In this document: positions 38,770 through 52,864 of the stretch, in pieces
Layout of the letters: each line of letters starts with the position of its first letter
How positions within the stretch are numbered: position 1 is the stretch's first letter
From: Liolophura sinensis
Lineage: Eukaryota; Mollusca; Polyplacophora; Chitonida; Chitonidae
DNA length: 64,000 nucleotides
NCBI RefSeq assembly: GCF_032854445.1
Contig: NC_088303.1
Location: 4,283,501-4,347,500 of the forward strand
Direction of reading: 5' to 3'
Made by a program: the position numbers and the translations under genes
Notes under the pieces: model-generated
Told to the model about the DNA's origin: nothing
Database searches by the model: none
What the model saw: only the letters and a program-made list of their open reading frames with translations

Positions 38770-38849
38770 AAGTTAGACTGCAGTTCGCAGTTAGCGGTTA
38801 GCTATTCAACGGGGACTTGTCTTTATTTCTAGAAATTATATATTAATTT

Positions 38850-40095
38850 AGTAACAATAAGTCACCATGTCTGTGCAATATATCGATCCAAATGAATTCA
38901 TAAGAAGTTGACCATATTTTGATTTGTACACGTGACATAACCTAGACTGCCGTTGGCAGTTAGCAGTTAGCTATTTAACGCTGACAAGTCATTATTTCTA
39001 TAAATAATCTATTGGGCTATATCTCCAATAATACTGCACCTACAGATATCATACTTCGTACATTAATGGCTCTTAATGCGGGCTATCATGTGATGCTAAT
39101 AATTCACGATTCTGACACCAAGGGGTACATTAATGACCCTTAATGTGGGCTTTCATGTGATGCACTTAATTCCTAATTCTCATGCCAGGGGCCTCTTCTG
39201 TGTATAGCAGTCTGGCCCATATATCCATTAATGTTACACCTACAGACATCATACAGTGTACTTGGTACATTAATGACCCTTAATGCAGGCTATCAAGTCA
39301 TGCCAATAATTCCTGATTCTGACACCAGGGGGTGCTTCTGTGAATAGCAGTAATAATGGATGTATGGGCCAGACTACAATTCAAAGAAGCGACCCCTCAC
39401 ATCAGAATTGGGAATTATGTGCATCACATGATAGCCCACATTAAGTGTCATTATTGTATCAAGCATGATGTCTGTAGGTGTAGTAATAATGGATATATGG
39501 GCCAGAATGCTATTCATACTGCTATTCACCTAAGCACCCCCTGGTGTCAGAAACAGGAATTATTGGCATCACATGACAGCTGGCAATAAAGTGTCATTAT
39601 TGTATCAAGTATGATGTCTGTAGGTGTAGTAATAATGGATGTATGGGCCAGAATGCTATTTATACTGCTATTCACCTAAATGCCCCCTGGCGTCAGAATT
39701 GGGAATTATATGCATCACATGATAGCCCACATTAAGTGTCATTAATGTACCAAGTATGATGTCTGAAGGTGCAATAATAATGGATGTATGGGCCAGAGTG
39801 CTATTCAGACTGCTATTGACAGAAGCGCCCCCTGGTGTCAGAATCGGGAATTATTGGCATCACATGATAGCCCGCATTAATTGTCATTAGTGGACCAAGT
39901 ATGATGTCTGTAGGTGGAGTAATAATGGAAATATAGCCCAATAGATAATTTATAGAAATAATGACTTGTCAGTGTTCAATAGCTAACTGCCAACTGCAGT
40001 CTAGGTTATGTCACGTGTACAAATCAAAATATGGTCAACTTCCTTTGAATTCATTTGGATCGATATATTGCACAGACATGGTTACTTATTGTTAC
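38850..40095. mobile_element. Foldback element with 145-bp internal tandem repeats
   Basis: The ends AGTAACAATAAG (38850) and CTTATTGTTACT (40084-40095) begin arms that match over at least 150 bp, including CCATGTCTGTGCAATATATC and GATTTGTACACGTGACATAA. Inside, repeats spaced 133-146 bp (TAATAATGGA at 39351, 39484, 39630, 39775 and 39920) run in one orientation on the right; about two units run the opposite way on the left, turning at about 39350. An extra partial terminal unit lies at 38773-38846. There is no coding sequence. The layout recalls repeat-bearing elements known from bivalves (pearl type), but that link is inference. Confidence 0.82.
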
Positions 40096-43000
40096 TGTCA
40101 AAGATTGATTAATGGTAAAAGCCATGGGAAGATGATTATCATGTCCTAGTAAAGATAACAGCTTTTCGGAAATTTGTAATGGCGAACATTTAATTTTTTT
40201 GTACCCTCAGTTGTATACATGTAGATTTAAACACTAGCCAGAAAATTTTTTATTCTAGCCAGTTAGATTTAAGCATATTTTGTGGACTTTTGAATGAAAA
40301 TAATCAAGTAAAGCTCTCTATTGCTGTTTTTAGCCAACAATTTACAGCAGAGGTGATGTTAAACTGTCTGAGAGTTTCTATATTACATGCTGACATGGCT
40401 GAGAAATGGTTAGATGTAATCTTCCTTAGCAGTACCGACAGCAAGGTGTAAGAGTCAATAAAGATTTACAAGGATCACTGGGAGTGTACATGTATATCAT
40501 GTCATAGTGTGCAAAAAATCACCAGAGTTGTACATTAGGATGATAGTGATGTGTGAATGGGTGATATGTGCAAGAAAAGCACATATTTTCTGTTTACATG
40601 TATGTCTATGTTATGAACATTACAGACATTGGCAACAGTCTGGGATTCAGTTCTGTTCTAAGTTTTTTTGTGTGTTTTTTTTCTAATTTTTGAACTGTTT
40701 TTTAAAAACTATCACACTGACTCAGATAAACTGCACAGAATTGCTGAGGGTTGCAGGCAACATAGCCACGTGGATTTCTTGTTAACACTGTGCCGCAGTG
40801 AAGAAATCCAAGTCAGGTGCACTTAGACATGTCAAAAGAGCTTTATATTTGCTTTGTCACATATTTGATTTTCAGGGAGAAAATAAAGCTTGAAGACAAA
40901 ACAATACTTTGCAAGCCTAATGGGTTTGTATCTAGTTGGGCGTAGCTGGGGTGACTGCCAGCAATATTAGTAAAAAAAGTTTTTTTTTTTTTTAAATTTT
41001 GGATTTTATACAATTAATCAAGCATCTTTTCATTTCGTTTGTCACTCAGTCTGTATATACATCTTGTAAATAAATTAATAATTGGCGAAGGATTAATTAG
41101 GAAACCAATGGACTTTGCCACCTAATGTTGCATGCTGGGCTTTCAGTAAAATTACCAGTTTGGCAGTGGCATTAGCTTATGGAAATGTCTGAGAAACATG
41201 AGAGACATAAAAATAGAATATCCAGGAAAGTACTGGGCACCTTGCTTTCTCTTGCTTAGACTTCCTGTCAGCCTAACTGATGGACATGACGTGCATGTAA
41301 TATAATAACATATAACGTATAATGTGTAATTACAGGCTAGCTACAGGTACCACAGCTGTAGATCAAGCTAGCACAGCTACAAGGTCACAAAGAGCAGAAG
41401 TGTGGTATTAGATAGTCAAGGACAGACAGTGTACCTTGTCTTGTGTTCCCTGGGAGGAGGTGTAATTACAGCTGCACAGTCCTGGTTTGTTATTTATTGT
41501 CTTGTTGTCTTCCTAATTATCTCCCTATCTTCTGTGACTAGCTCACATCTTAAGGCTGCCCAATAGATGTTTTTTTTTTTTTTTTTCAGAAATGGATCAT
41601 GTTTCAAGGTAAAAACTTCACAATTATCCCTCAAAGGACCAGCTGCATCTACATCGATTTTCTGCTTTATTTTTTTTTTTTTGATTTGAGAGCTGCCATT
41701 GTTTCTGTAGCCCTGTTAATTGTTGTATTTGTTTAGGTGAGGTGGAACAAATCCTCTTGGGTGAGGTTACTGAACAAGTAGGTTATAATAGTGACACAAT
41801 ACCCTGCTGGTATGGAGAGAAGTAGGGCTATCTTTTCCTTATTCTATATTAGCTCATCCATATAGCCAATATACATGTATCTCATCATGTGTGTTTGTCT
41901 CTGCCTATTTGTCTCTATGCACATGCACTTAAAGTCCTACTCCAGTGAGTTTAGGTGTCATAAAAAAGTGAAAGTGAGATATGTTGTTTTCAGTGTGAAT
42001 AGCTGAAAAAGATGATTTTGTTTTTCTCATGACATTTTTTTTTTTGTAACTTCTTTCTGTCAATTTGTGGATTTACCCCAAAACCTGTTTGCCCTCGGTC
42101 ATTTCCATAGGCACTCATGAATGACGTAACAAGAGACACCTGTCTTTGTTGAGTTCATTGAAAGGGTGCAGACAAGGTAAAGATGTGCCAAAAAAAACCA
42201 ACAACAAGGGTTGAATTAATTTTTATGATAAATGGTTTGATAATGTGTTACCTACGATTGGTATCCATTGCACACAAGGCCCAGACATCAGAAAAGGGTG
42301 AAGTTGTTCACAGATTTTGTTCAAGATATGCGAACCCACTAGAAGCCCTATTACAATGGAACAAATGACAATAAGAATTACAGGAAAGAGTTTTGTGACA
42401 GTAGGCCTGTTGAACACTGAATATGACCTCAATTAAGGCCATAGAAACTAGTTTAATTAATGTTTAATTCTCACCAAGTCATTCCAACCTGTTTGGAAAT
42501 TGAGATGTACGGTACTGAAATCAAGGTTAGAAACGTGGTAGCTGTCTTTTTCCACCTGATCTGATTGCTAGAAAGCACCTTAGGCTCTGTCTCGAAGTGT
42601 ACTGCAATGGTGTAATTTTATTCCATTTTATATAAATAAAATGTCTGCTGCCAGTGTTATCTCTGGTTTGGTCAAATACCAGATGATTACATTGAAGTGC
42701 ACCAAATTACACACCTTTCTCATGAAAACATACCCTGTAATGTTAAATAGCTTCATAAAGATTAATTAAGTACAGTGCCAATAAAGTGCACATTTTTGGT
42801 GGAGGATGTGTTGGCGAATGTGTAGTTTTGACATGATACCTTCTTTTTCCCCTTGCCCTGTATTTCTGAAAGATTGAACAAATAACATCTGAGGCAAAGT
42901 GTATGTTACATGTAGAATAAGATCTCCTTGTGGTTAGAAGTATAGATTGTAAACCTTATTAAGCGTTAAAAGACTTTACTGGAAGCTGAGTGGAAGCCAT

Positions 43001-44565
43001 GTATATGGGCCCTCAATCGGTCGATCAAGTCTAAAATTTTAATTTCCTGATTGACTATAGTTCAGTGTAAAGGTGAATAATATTTTATGACATGCAAATA
43101 TTTGCCTCAGATAAAGAAATTTTATGGTGAAAATTTTTAGCTATGTAACATAAAAAAGTAAAAACCAACAATAGAAAGATTATATTAGGGCACTCCACAT
43201 CTGTAAGCTGTGTTTCTGTGACGGTAGCTTCATGGAAAGTATTTGATTGACAGGCCAAAGATGCAGTTGGCCCAATTCCAGGTTTGGCCCAGTTCGTTTT
43301 AGCTTTCATTACTGTGTAAACCAACAACCATTACTGTGTTAACCAACAATCAGGGACTACACATGAGGTGCCGATTCCACAAAACCATTTTGACTTAATT
43401 CAGAATTTGAAATATAAATTTAGAGCTTATTTTGAGTCCTGTGAATTAAAATTTTGAGCACCTCATCAAAGTTATCCAAGGACGAATGTGTCAGAATTTC
43501 AACTTCCATTACCGAAAACTAAACATTGTGATAACATTTTAAATTTTTTGACTTAAGTCAGAAATGTCTTAGGGGAATTGGCCCCTGGCTATGTTTCATT
43601 TCTTGTGAGTGAAGGCAAGTCATTGATCTTGAGGTTGGAAAAAGGATTACCCATTTGAAACATTTCATTCTGTAAGATTTTAAGAAATGGCTGGTTGTTT
43701 GGCTGAATGAGGAGGAATTTATTGATTGATAATTGTAATCTTAATCTGATTGGTTTCATAACTGATCTAATTCTTCATCCAACTGTTAGGAACAGTTGAA
43801 CCTAGCAGTTGACCTGTATGAGGATGTATTTACTCCTGGTCATCATGCTGGCTTCTCTCTTAAGTATTATGTTCACCACTCTTAAGTGCTCCAGTCAGTG
43901 AAAGATCTATTCCAAGACATCCTCTGGCCATGAAGAGAAAGCCACACTGTTGAGCAAAATCACGCTGACAATTTATGGTTTTAATAGCAGCGTTCAAGCT
44001 ACCACTGAGCAGCTTTCTGTATAAATTGTATTGAGTACATGAAATGCATGTATGAAGGCTGATGTATTTGGTTGTTGAGGTATGTGTTAAGGTGGAGATC
44101 TCACAAACTTGACAAGGCCATCCACTGAGATGTCATTAAAGGAAAGATTGATGGGAAATAGCATCCATCTTAGGCCAGTTTGTTGCCTGCACTGCTTGGT
44201 CCTCCTCCATACTCCATCTTCTTCCAGGACTCCAGAGACTCATAGAAATCCCATTTTCTCCTTTTATTGCAGATACCAGATTCACTACTGTTCAGATGAT
44301 GAGGTTTTGCCCTACCAAAGCAGATTTCTGCTCGTGAGTTATACCGGTTGATGTGCAATGACATTAAAAACATATGTCCAAGGAGAAAAACCCTTCAGCA
44401 CGATCAATTCCCTGGAGCTTTTAGTGTTCTTGCAATGTCATTTTAATAACCTTTACTACTTCCATTGACATGAGGCTCTTCAACTTTTCTTTAGTCATAT
44501 AGTGCTGTATACCCTGTAGAACAACATTTGATACAGTTTATACTGGAGATGCTTTATCATAATAC

Positions 44566-44568
<3 letters not shown>
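40096..44568. other. Intergenic sequence
   Basis: AT-rich with several poly-T runs (about 40980, 41571 and 41671). No gene supported; open frames near 42183-42432 and 43085-43327 look random. Confidence 0.4.

Positions 44569-44599
<31 letters not shown>
44569..44599. repeat. Poly-T tract, 31 bases
   Basis: Uninterrupted T run; length may be unreliable in assembly. Confidence 0.95.
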
Positions 44600-44600
<1 letters not shown>

Positions 44601-47600
44601 TAAAAGGACGTGCCTGGTTTTATTATGAGCAGAAGAATACACTTCCAGGCCACTACTTAAAACCAGTTTACACATGGAATTTTTTTTGAAAGTTGAGTAT
44701 GTGTTAAATAACATTAATGGATTGTGATGTTCCTATTTATTTGCATACACAATTTTTCGTTACTTAATATTGCACTGCCTTGGATCTTTAGCGGTATACT
44801 CCAGATATATGAAGTCAGCCAGTAGAAGGGTTGTGGAGAAAATTGTAGGACAAATGTACATAGAGGAGGACAGACAGACAAACAGATACAAGCAGAGAAT
44901 GATGTATGTAGAATGGAGAAAAATGTGTATTCTGTAAGACGGATCAAAAACTAGAGACCTCATGTTCTCTAGTAACAAATGGTGTTGGTGAAGAAAATGG
45001 TCCTCCCAACGTTGTTGAATAGGAAAATGCCTATTTTTAAATTGCTGTTAGCAATCTTGTAATCGTTGGATTTTTGCAATTTTCAGCTTAGTTCTGCAAA
45101 ACTTTTGTGATGCTATTTTGTACAACTAGGCCTTACTGGTCACTAACAAAGTGGCAAAAAGTGACCTTTTCCCCAATGCTTTAACATTGTGGAGCCATTT
45201 TATTTTCGACACAAAAGGGTGGTCACATGACCTCCAACTCCTGTCCCGTCTTACAAAATATTTTTGTACCTTGCTTGCCTTTCATTAGTTTGGGTATGTG
45301 AACATGTACATAATGTAGGCCTTGTACGGATATCAGCTCAGATGCTACGCCTCTATGTTACTGGTTCTGTTGTGTAGCTTATCAGCCTGACATTTACATG
45401 TGTATCAGTGGTGTTAACATATCTCTGGCATGGAAGATTCAAGCAATACTGCATGTGCCATTGGAAAGGATTAAGAAAGATTTAAGGTGCTGAGTGCCAA
45501 ATAGCTTGCATATATGTTACTCACATGATTAAATAAAACAACGTTCAGATACATCTAAGGCCCCTTTGTCACAGATTCCAGAGACATTCTCAGACTCTGT
45601 TCTTTAGATCAGTGATTACCATAAACCATTATGAACTATTTAATAGCAAACCAGGGAGTTGTTGTGCAATCATGGTCATTTGGTTTGTCTTTTCATCATT
45701 AAGATACACTATTGGCTTTTTTCAGCTAGACAGAGCATGTGACTCGCAAATTCCCGTTTACAGCAGTGCTCCAACATTACAAATCCCGCATGATAATGTG
45801 TGAAAAGCAGGTAGTACACTTACCTCCTGTTTATCTGTTTGTCTTTCTGTTCGTTGATGGTAGTTGGTTGCTTTCATAGTGACACTTTTGTCCCTCTGTT
45901 TGCTTCTTTTAAATCTGAAATCAGCACGACATAATCTGGTGAGAGCAGTTTCTCATTAGCTGTTAATGGTACTAATCTGAAAATCTTTTCCAGGCCATGT
46001 CTGAAACTCTGGTCACAATAACTTTGGTAAGTATTGATGTACAAGGTAGTTTACTGTTACATTTCTTTGTAACAGTATTTGTGTGTGTATGCTGTCTTCT
46101 GTAAACATGCAAGAAAAACATTTTGATCAAAGATTAAATATATTTCATGTACATTTTTTTCTCATGATTTTTGTTCTTTTACTGTGCAAGTTTATGGAAA
46201 GATTGAAGGCTCTGATTTGGTACATGTACATCAGTTTGGAAGGTTTGTGTATATGAAACTCTTTCAGTATTATATGTCTAGATATGTCAACTGATGTTGA
46301 AGTCTGTAGCTGTGTAGGGCTTGCTGAGATTACCTGTGTGTAACAAACGCGTGATATATAGTGCATGTGTATGTGAGCTCCATCATGGAGCATGTAGGCT
46401 CCTGGGCAGAGCAAGACGAAGACCCTATAGGGACCTAATCACAGGACTACAGCTAATAACCTTAAACCAACTTGGGATACTCAGCCTTGAGCCCGGATTA
46501 CCAATCTTATTTAGAGATTATATATTGCATTAGACGCAAATCCCCATTCCTAATCCCTGTTGTGCCTTCATTTTCAGCTGTCAACAACAGAGATATTCCT
46601 AAAACCTGGAATGATAATCCTTGTATAAGTTCAATCTCCATATAAGATTTTTGCTCCATTTTTTTTTTTCCATCTTCCTTTTTGGACGAATGAACAGATT
46701 GTTATTCACCTAGCCAATTTAAACCAACAGATATCCATTTTACAGTGGGTGTATGGCTGGAGAAAAATATCAAAATACCTGAATGTTTGAAATTTTACTT
46801 GATCAGCTTTTATACCATTACAGAATGTGTTTAATGTAACTGCATGCACATAAAGTTAAAATTTTTATACAGTTCATTTCCCAGTGATCATATGCAATAT
46901 ATACATGTAGGCATATGTATTAAAATATTTCATGGCAATGTACTGGCTGCAGAAAGTAGGAACTTCAAATTTTTTTCCCTCGGGAGAGGAGAAATCTGAT
47001 GCTGTTAAATTGTATAGTGAATAATGTTGAAAGCAACATTAAACCTCAATTGTAGAACAGGATACTTAGGTACGTTGACAGCCAGATTGAAACTGGTCAT
47101 AAGGACTGTTTTGAGACTTGTGGGTTAGCGGGCTAGGTTCTGCTTCAGGATTGATTGTTATAAAATTGCCAGAGGCTTTGATTTCTTTTGAAAACTAAGG
47201 CTTTAGTGCCTTACATTAGTAGTCAAACCGTGCTGATATGTCAGTTTGATTATGAGTAAAAGTCATTTCTCAGGGACAAAAATATATCATCTGTCAAGTC
47301 ACAAAGTCCATAAAATAGCATCTGCAGAAGGAGAAGCTAGGTTTGAGTGATCAAAGATAGGCGTCCTCAAATCTGGCATATTCTAGCTGGGTCATATCCT
47401 ATTAGTGATGCTTGCCACACAACTAATGGATGGCTGGATTCCAAAAGAGCATTGATTATGTCTTATTAGTTCCTTGAATCTCTGGGTGTCTTGATGGCTC
47501 CCATTCTGTCGGACTGTGTTCCTCTCTCAGACAATGCGTACAATTAAATCATTTCTGCTGTGATAATGTGTGAAGGTTGAGTAGGATCCGCTGTGTAAGG

Positions 47601-49531
47601 GTTTGAGGGGATTCCAAACCACAGACGCTTGGAAGCACTCTCTTGAGCCCGGGGAGAAAAAACATCGATCTTTGTGGCTGGGAAAAACTGCTGGCATCTA
47701 TATAATAATAAGTAATGCTTCTGTCTCCTTGGTGGAAAGCCCTTTGTCCGGGGCATCTTGAAGACAATGGAGCAGACCTGTCTACAAAATGGATGAGTGA
47801 AGAAGGCTGGGGCTGGTGAAGGGCTCTGTAGGCAGCTCTGGATTCATCACCTACTCATTGCTGTCATTGATTTGTCAAGATTTGTCACAAAGACTGGCAC
47901 TGATCTGATTGGGTTTATTTCCTGGGTTGCTGCATGCATGGAGTTGCTGGAAAATCTCATTAGATCAACCGTCTTGTATTGCCAGCTGTTGTTCAGGTGT
48001 CATCAACAAGGCTCGCTTTTCTTGGCAGCGCGTCAAAAGATTAACAATGCCAGCGACAAGACGCTGGCATCATTATCACTGGACTCAGATCTCCGCAGTT
48101 TGCTGAACTGGAAAAGATAAAAAAAAAACCACACACACACCCTGGGTGGCAATTGAGGTCCTGATGGAGGGCTATTTGGGAGCTGTGTTAAAGAATACTG
48201 TGGATGCAGAGGGCTATTTGGTAGTGTGATAATTTGATCTGTTGCCGATAACAGGGAACATTTGTAGCTGTTCCACGAGGAGGCCTATCCATGACAATAG
48301 CACCTGGTTCACAGCCATTGACGAGACTTGTGGGACTAAATGCAGGGATTACGCTCATCTTAGCCACTAAATTGGATGGAAATTGGATGCTAACAGCTTT
48401 TGAAGCAGTCACTGGTAAGTCTAAGGAAGCTTTTGTATTCAAGCCATTTGCCTTGTGTTCTTTAAAACCTGCTCAATCAATCTGCAGATTTCCTCTACTT
48501 TTGTACTATTCCAAACCTCATGTAATTAGGTGTTATTTGTGTGTGGACTTTAAACTGTATTTGAAACTGTTTTCCTCAGTATTGGTTTATGCTTGGCCTA
48601 CTAATTAGCTCTTTGAGATTGTGTACATACATTTAGGCTTCCCAGTAGCTTTATGGAGAAGCTAATAGAGTTGTGAAAGGACCATTGTGTTTATGCTCAT
48701 ACATGTATGTATGTATGGCTGTTATATCTTGCATGCATTTTTACATGGTATTGAAGGTTTAAGTTTGTGGTAAGAAAAGAAAAATGCCGTTCAGAAGATT
48801 AATATACCAGAGATGGTATGTCTTTGCTTTACAGGGTGCATGTGTTTGATAACATGATAATTTAGGTTCTTGATAAGGGTGTAGCCTTTACTTGATGCCT
48901 AAACTCAGCCTTGTAGTGCCTTAATTTATATGTATATTATAAATTAATATATATTTTTGATTTAATTACTTTTTAATGGAAAGATTAACTAGTATCTTTT
49001 GGTAGATGGACCTGTGTGAATATTCATGTATTGAGTAGGTGACGGATGAATTTAGTGCAGAATTTTTAAACCATTGTATATTGAAATAGGGAGCAGGACA
49101 CAATAATTCTTTGCCTCACTGTTTTGTGCCTTGATATGAAAATTTTGTCTTAGACATGAAATCTTGTCATGGACTAAGTTTTGAGTCTTAAGTTTTGAGT
49201 TTTGAAGTTTTGGGATGAGATTTCAGGTTTTAAACTAAAATTTGTGTCTTGGGGACTTGTAAATTTTCATGTTTTATTGTCATTTTTTTTTTTCAGGTAA
49301 ACGTAAATCCCTTTCTTTGATTACAGTTTTTGGCAAATAAACTTCAGAGAAACTTCATCATTGGTGGTATTGTTGGTTCCAACAAGAAACTAAATGAGCT
49401 CTTAGTACATGTGACAATACACAATATTGTAGCTACTTGGTCCATTGGAAATGGTACTCTGAGGTACAGTTGAAAAATTTGTTTAGAATGGAAAATTTTG
49501 AATTTTCTATATGATAAAAATATAAAATAAA
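44600..49531. other. Intergenic sequence with an unexplained GC-richer block
   Basis: Mostly featureless. 47.4-48.45 kb is less AT-rich than its surroundings and ends with a strong splice-donor-like CACTG/GTAAGT near 48413 on the plus strand. Open frames 47797-48120 and 48291-48608 are not recognised. It could be a distal noncoding exon or a regulatory block. Confidence 0.3.
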
Positions 49532-49641
49532 AGTACATGTGTGTTATCCCGATTCAATTCATCTGTGATTATTGAGATTAGTTCAGTTAAATCCTGTTGT
49601 TGATAGTAGTATTCCCTTCCCTCCGGAGATGCAACGTAACA
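49532..49641 (+). repeat. 5' LTR remnant
   Basis: About 110 bp matching 54842-54949 (for example TCTGTGATTATTGAGATTAG and AGTAGTATTCCCTTCCCTCC), ending GTAACA. The first about 75 bp of the LTR are missing. Confidence 0.9.
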
Positions 49642-49716
49642 TTGGCGACGAGGAAAACTTAACTTAACTGTGAGTTTATGGTGCAATTGACTTTAAGTGA
49701 GATAATTGTGTAGATC

Positions 49717-50609
49717 ATGGCAACAAACATTGACATTACTGAGGTGCCGAATTTTGACTAAGGCTGACCCGATTACTTATGCATCACGCTGGCGTCGTCG
49801 GATCCGTGCATTTGAACTGTATGTCACTGGAAAGGGAATTGAAAAACGACAATCAGAAAGGTTGTCTGCTGCTACACTGTGCAGGGATGGATGCACAGGA
49901 CATATTTTTCACCCTAAATGATACAGGATCTGATAACAAGACAGCTGGTGAGAAGTTAAGACAGATGTTTTACCCTGCAAACCAACATGCCCTGTGAAAG
50001 ACACTTGTTTAGAAACATGTCTCAAAATGAAGATGAGTCTGTGAACTGGTATGTGACTCATTTAAAACAGAAAGCTGCTAACTGTGAATTTGGTGACAAT
50101 TTGGGGGAACAAATCTATGATTGGATAATTGATAAATGCCATTCATCACAGCTGAGAAGAAAAATCCTTGAGAGAGGGAAAGACTTAACTCTAATAAAAC
50201 TAACTGACATTGATGGAGCCTGCTTGAGTCTGCTTTGCCCCAAGCTGCTGAAATGGAAAGTGGACTGAATCCTAACATTGTGAAAGAAACTGTCAAAAGA
50301 GTGTCCGAACATAAACAAAATCAACCAGAAAGAAACACAAAAGGTCCCAAGTGTTTCAGATGTGGTTACTCAGGTCAGACACAAAGAGATAAAAACTATC
50401 CTACTAAAGGAAAAACATGTAGGAAATGTAATTCACCTGACCAGTTTGTGAAAATGTACAAAATGAAAACACGTACTCGACAGTACATCGACAACAAGAA
50501 ACACAATAAACGCAACACAAAAAGAGAGGGTAAAGGCAAAATTAACTACATGCAAGAGAGTGATAATGAGGAAGTCATGCTTCGTGTACGTGACATTACA
50601 ACAAAGTAA
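49717..50609 (+). pseudogene. gag-like remnant with degenerate zinc knuckle
   Basis: Starts at an ATG at 49717 but meets a stop after 14 codons; later coding pieces lie in other frames (49779-49997, 49987-50268, 50235-50609). The last has CFRCGYSGQ and CRKCNSPDQ, resembling the two CCHC knuckles, but the expected histidine and final cysteine are lost in both. Non-functional. Confidence 0.75.
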
Positions 50610-52850
50610 GGAACAATTCTAGTTAACATTGGGTCAGCCAACATACATGTGTTAATTGATTCAGGGGTTAGTGGTAATGTTATTGATCGACCTACATGGG
50701 AAAACATGAAACATCAAAAAGTAAGATTGTGCTTTCAAGGAGTTGGAAAAACAGAAGACTTATATGATGCAAAAATTCATCTAAATCCGGAGGTGAAGAC
50801 TGTCGCGCAAACTGCCAGGAGAATTCAGTTCCATTTGCGATCAAAACTGGAAGAAAAACTGAATGAACCCGAAAACTTGGACATAATTGAGAAAGTTAGC
50901 GGCCCTACGCTGTGGGTCAGTCCCATCGTAATTGTACTGAAACCACCTGGAGAAATTAGACTGCTTTGACATGCCACAAGCAAATGAAGCTGTGTTACGA
51001 GAATGTCACCCATTTTCCGACCGTTGACGAAATCATTCATAACATGAATGGTAGTACTGTGTTCAGCAATCGATCTGAGATGGGGAGAAGCAGAGGAGTC
51101 AAGCCATATTACAACAATTGCAACTCACAATTAATGGATTGTGTAGGTACAAATGCTTGATATTTGGCCTAAGCTCAGCTCCTGAAATATATCAGCATGC
51201 GCTACAGCAATGCATACAGGGCTGTGAGGGGCGCAGAGGGCAGATTTATGGGAATACACTTATCTGACAAAGGTATTAGCCCGAACAAATCCAAGGTGGA
51301 GGCTGTAGTCAATGCAAGGTCTCCACAGACAGCAGCTGAGGTGAGAAGTTTCCTGGACCTGTTGAATTTCAGTGCTAGATTTATTCCGCACCTAGCCTCA
51401 ATTTCGGAACCACTATGCCAACTCCGTTCATGTGGGAATGAGATCAAAGGAGTTGTTCAATAGACTTGTGTGGTCGGGAATGCTAGCCCAGTGGGATTGG
51501 GTGCAGTGTGGTTTCAAGAGAAAAATGGACAGCAGAAAGTTCAGGGCTATTCCAGCTGTAGTTTAACAGACGTCGAGAAGCAGTATTCTCAAACTGAGAA
51601 AGAAGCCTTAGCTCTGGTAATACCGACCTGGGAAGACAAACATCGTGGACGCGTTGTCTAGGGGTAAGGCCAATATTGGCAGGAATGTTGTTGTGGAGTA
51701 CGTTCAGTTTGTTGCAGAAAATGCAGTTCCTGTTGCACTGAATGCCACATATGTCGAACATGAATCAGCCAGAGACACCAAGATATATGAGTTGCGACAG
51801 ACAATACTGACAGGGGATTGGTTCTCTCCAGTTGTCAGCAAGTATAAGCGATTCATCATGAACTGACCATGCTAGGAAAATTTGTTTTAAGGGACACACA
51901 GTTATTATGTGTAGGTTAAAACAGTGAGTGATTCATCTTGCGCACGATGGCGATCAAGGCATTGTCAAGACAAAAATCTGTCTGCGTACTAGTGTATGTT
52001 GGCCTATGGATAGAGATGCAGAGACGTTTTGTAAACAGTGTCACTCATGTCAACTTGTGAGCCAGGCACCACCGCCAGAACCAATGCAGAGAAACCATTT
52101 TACCATCTGCTCCGTGGGAAGATTTAGCTGTTGATTTGATGGACCCGTTACCATCAGGTGACCATATCTTGGTACTGGTAGATTATTACACACACGTTAC
52201 TATGACATAGCCATATTGAAATTGACTTCTTCGGCAAATGTGATAGACCATTCAGAGAAGATGTTTGTCATATGTGGAATTCATGTAACCATAACCAGTG
52301 ACAATGAACCGCAGCTTGTGTCTGAGGAATTTGAAAACTTCCTAACGGAAAACGGAATAGTCCACAGTTAAATCTCGCCCCTAGGGCCTGAAGCCAATGG
52401 AGATGTTGAGCGACAGAACTGAACACAGCTAAAAGCATTCAGAATCGCTCAAGCCGAAACTGGCGAAAGGAATAATAAAAATCTCTTCGCCTACTGCACA
52501 ACGCCGTATTCCACAACAGGTGTTTGTCCATTCAAGTTACTTTTTGGTTGGAAGCTGTGAACTAAGTTACCAGAATTGAGAAATGATGAACTAGTAACTG
52601 ATGTTTCGTGTACGAGATGTTGACAGCGAGCAGAAATCTAAAGGTAAAGATTACGCTGATAACAGAGGCAATGCAGCAGAGAGTAATATCACTGTTGGAG
52701 ACACAGTGCTATTATGACAGCAATGCCAAAACAGACTTTCAACACAGTATGAGAATGTGCCCTACACTGTAAAAACAAAGGACGGAAAACCAGGTGATTT
52801 GTTCAGTCAACAGAGGGTGAGACGTACTGTTGAAATTCAACTTATATAGT
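50610..52850 (+). pseudogene. pol-like remnant: protease, RT, RNase H, integrase
   Basis: Protease motif LIDSG near 50650. Reverse-transcriptase pieces at 50649-50969 (WVSPIVIVLKPPGEIRL) and 50966-51090 (PTVDEIIHNMNGSTVF); the YxDD catalytic region is not visible. RT-connection piece RFMGIHLSDKGISPNKSKVE at 51240-51300. RNase H piece at 51473-51640 has NASPVGLGAV where aspartate is expected in place of N. Integrase zinc-binding region (about 51928-52090) has an altered second histidine but keeps C..C; the core (52130-52380) has TSDN. At least four frameshifts or stops. Confidence 0.9.
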
Positions 52851-52864
52851 ATCATGGTAACCTG

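Noticed and set aside
44257-44335. Exon-like segment: TTTTATTGCAG acceptor followed by an open stretch and a GTGAGT donor
   Set aside because: Splice-like signals flank it, but the encoded peptide is not recognised in any frame and no neighbouring exon fits.
47797-48120. 107-codon frame on the plus strand
   Set aside because: No recognisable family, no supporting exon neighbours; kept only as part of an unexplained block.
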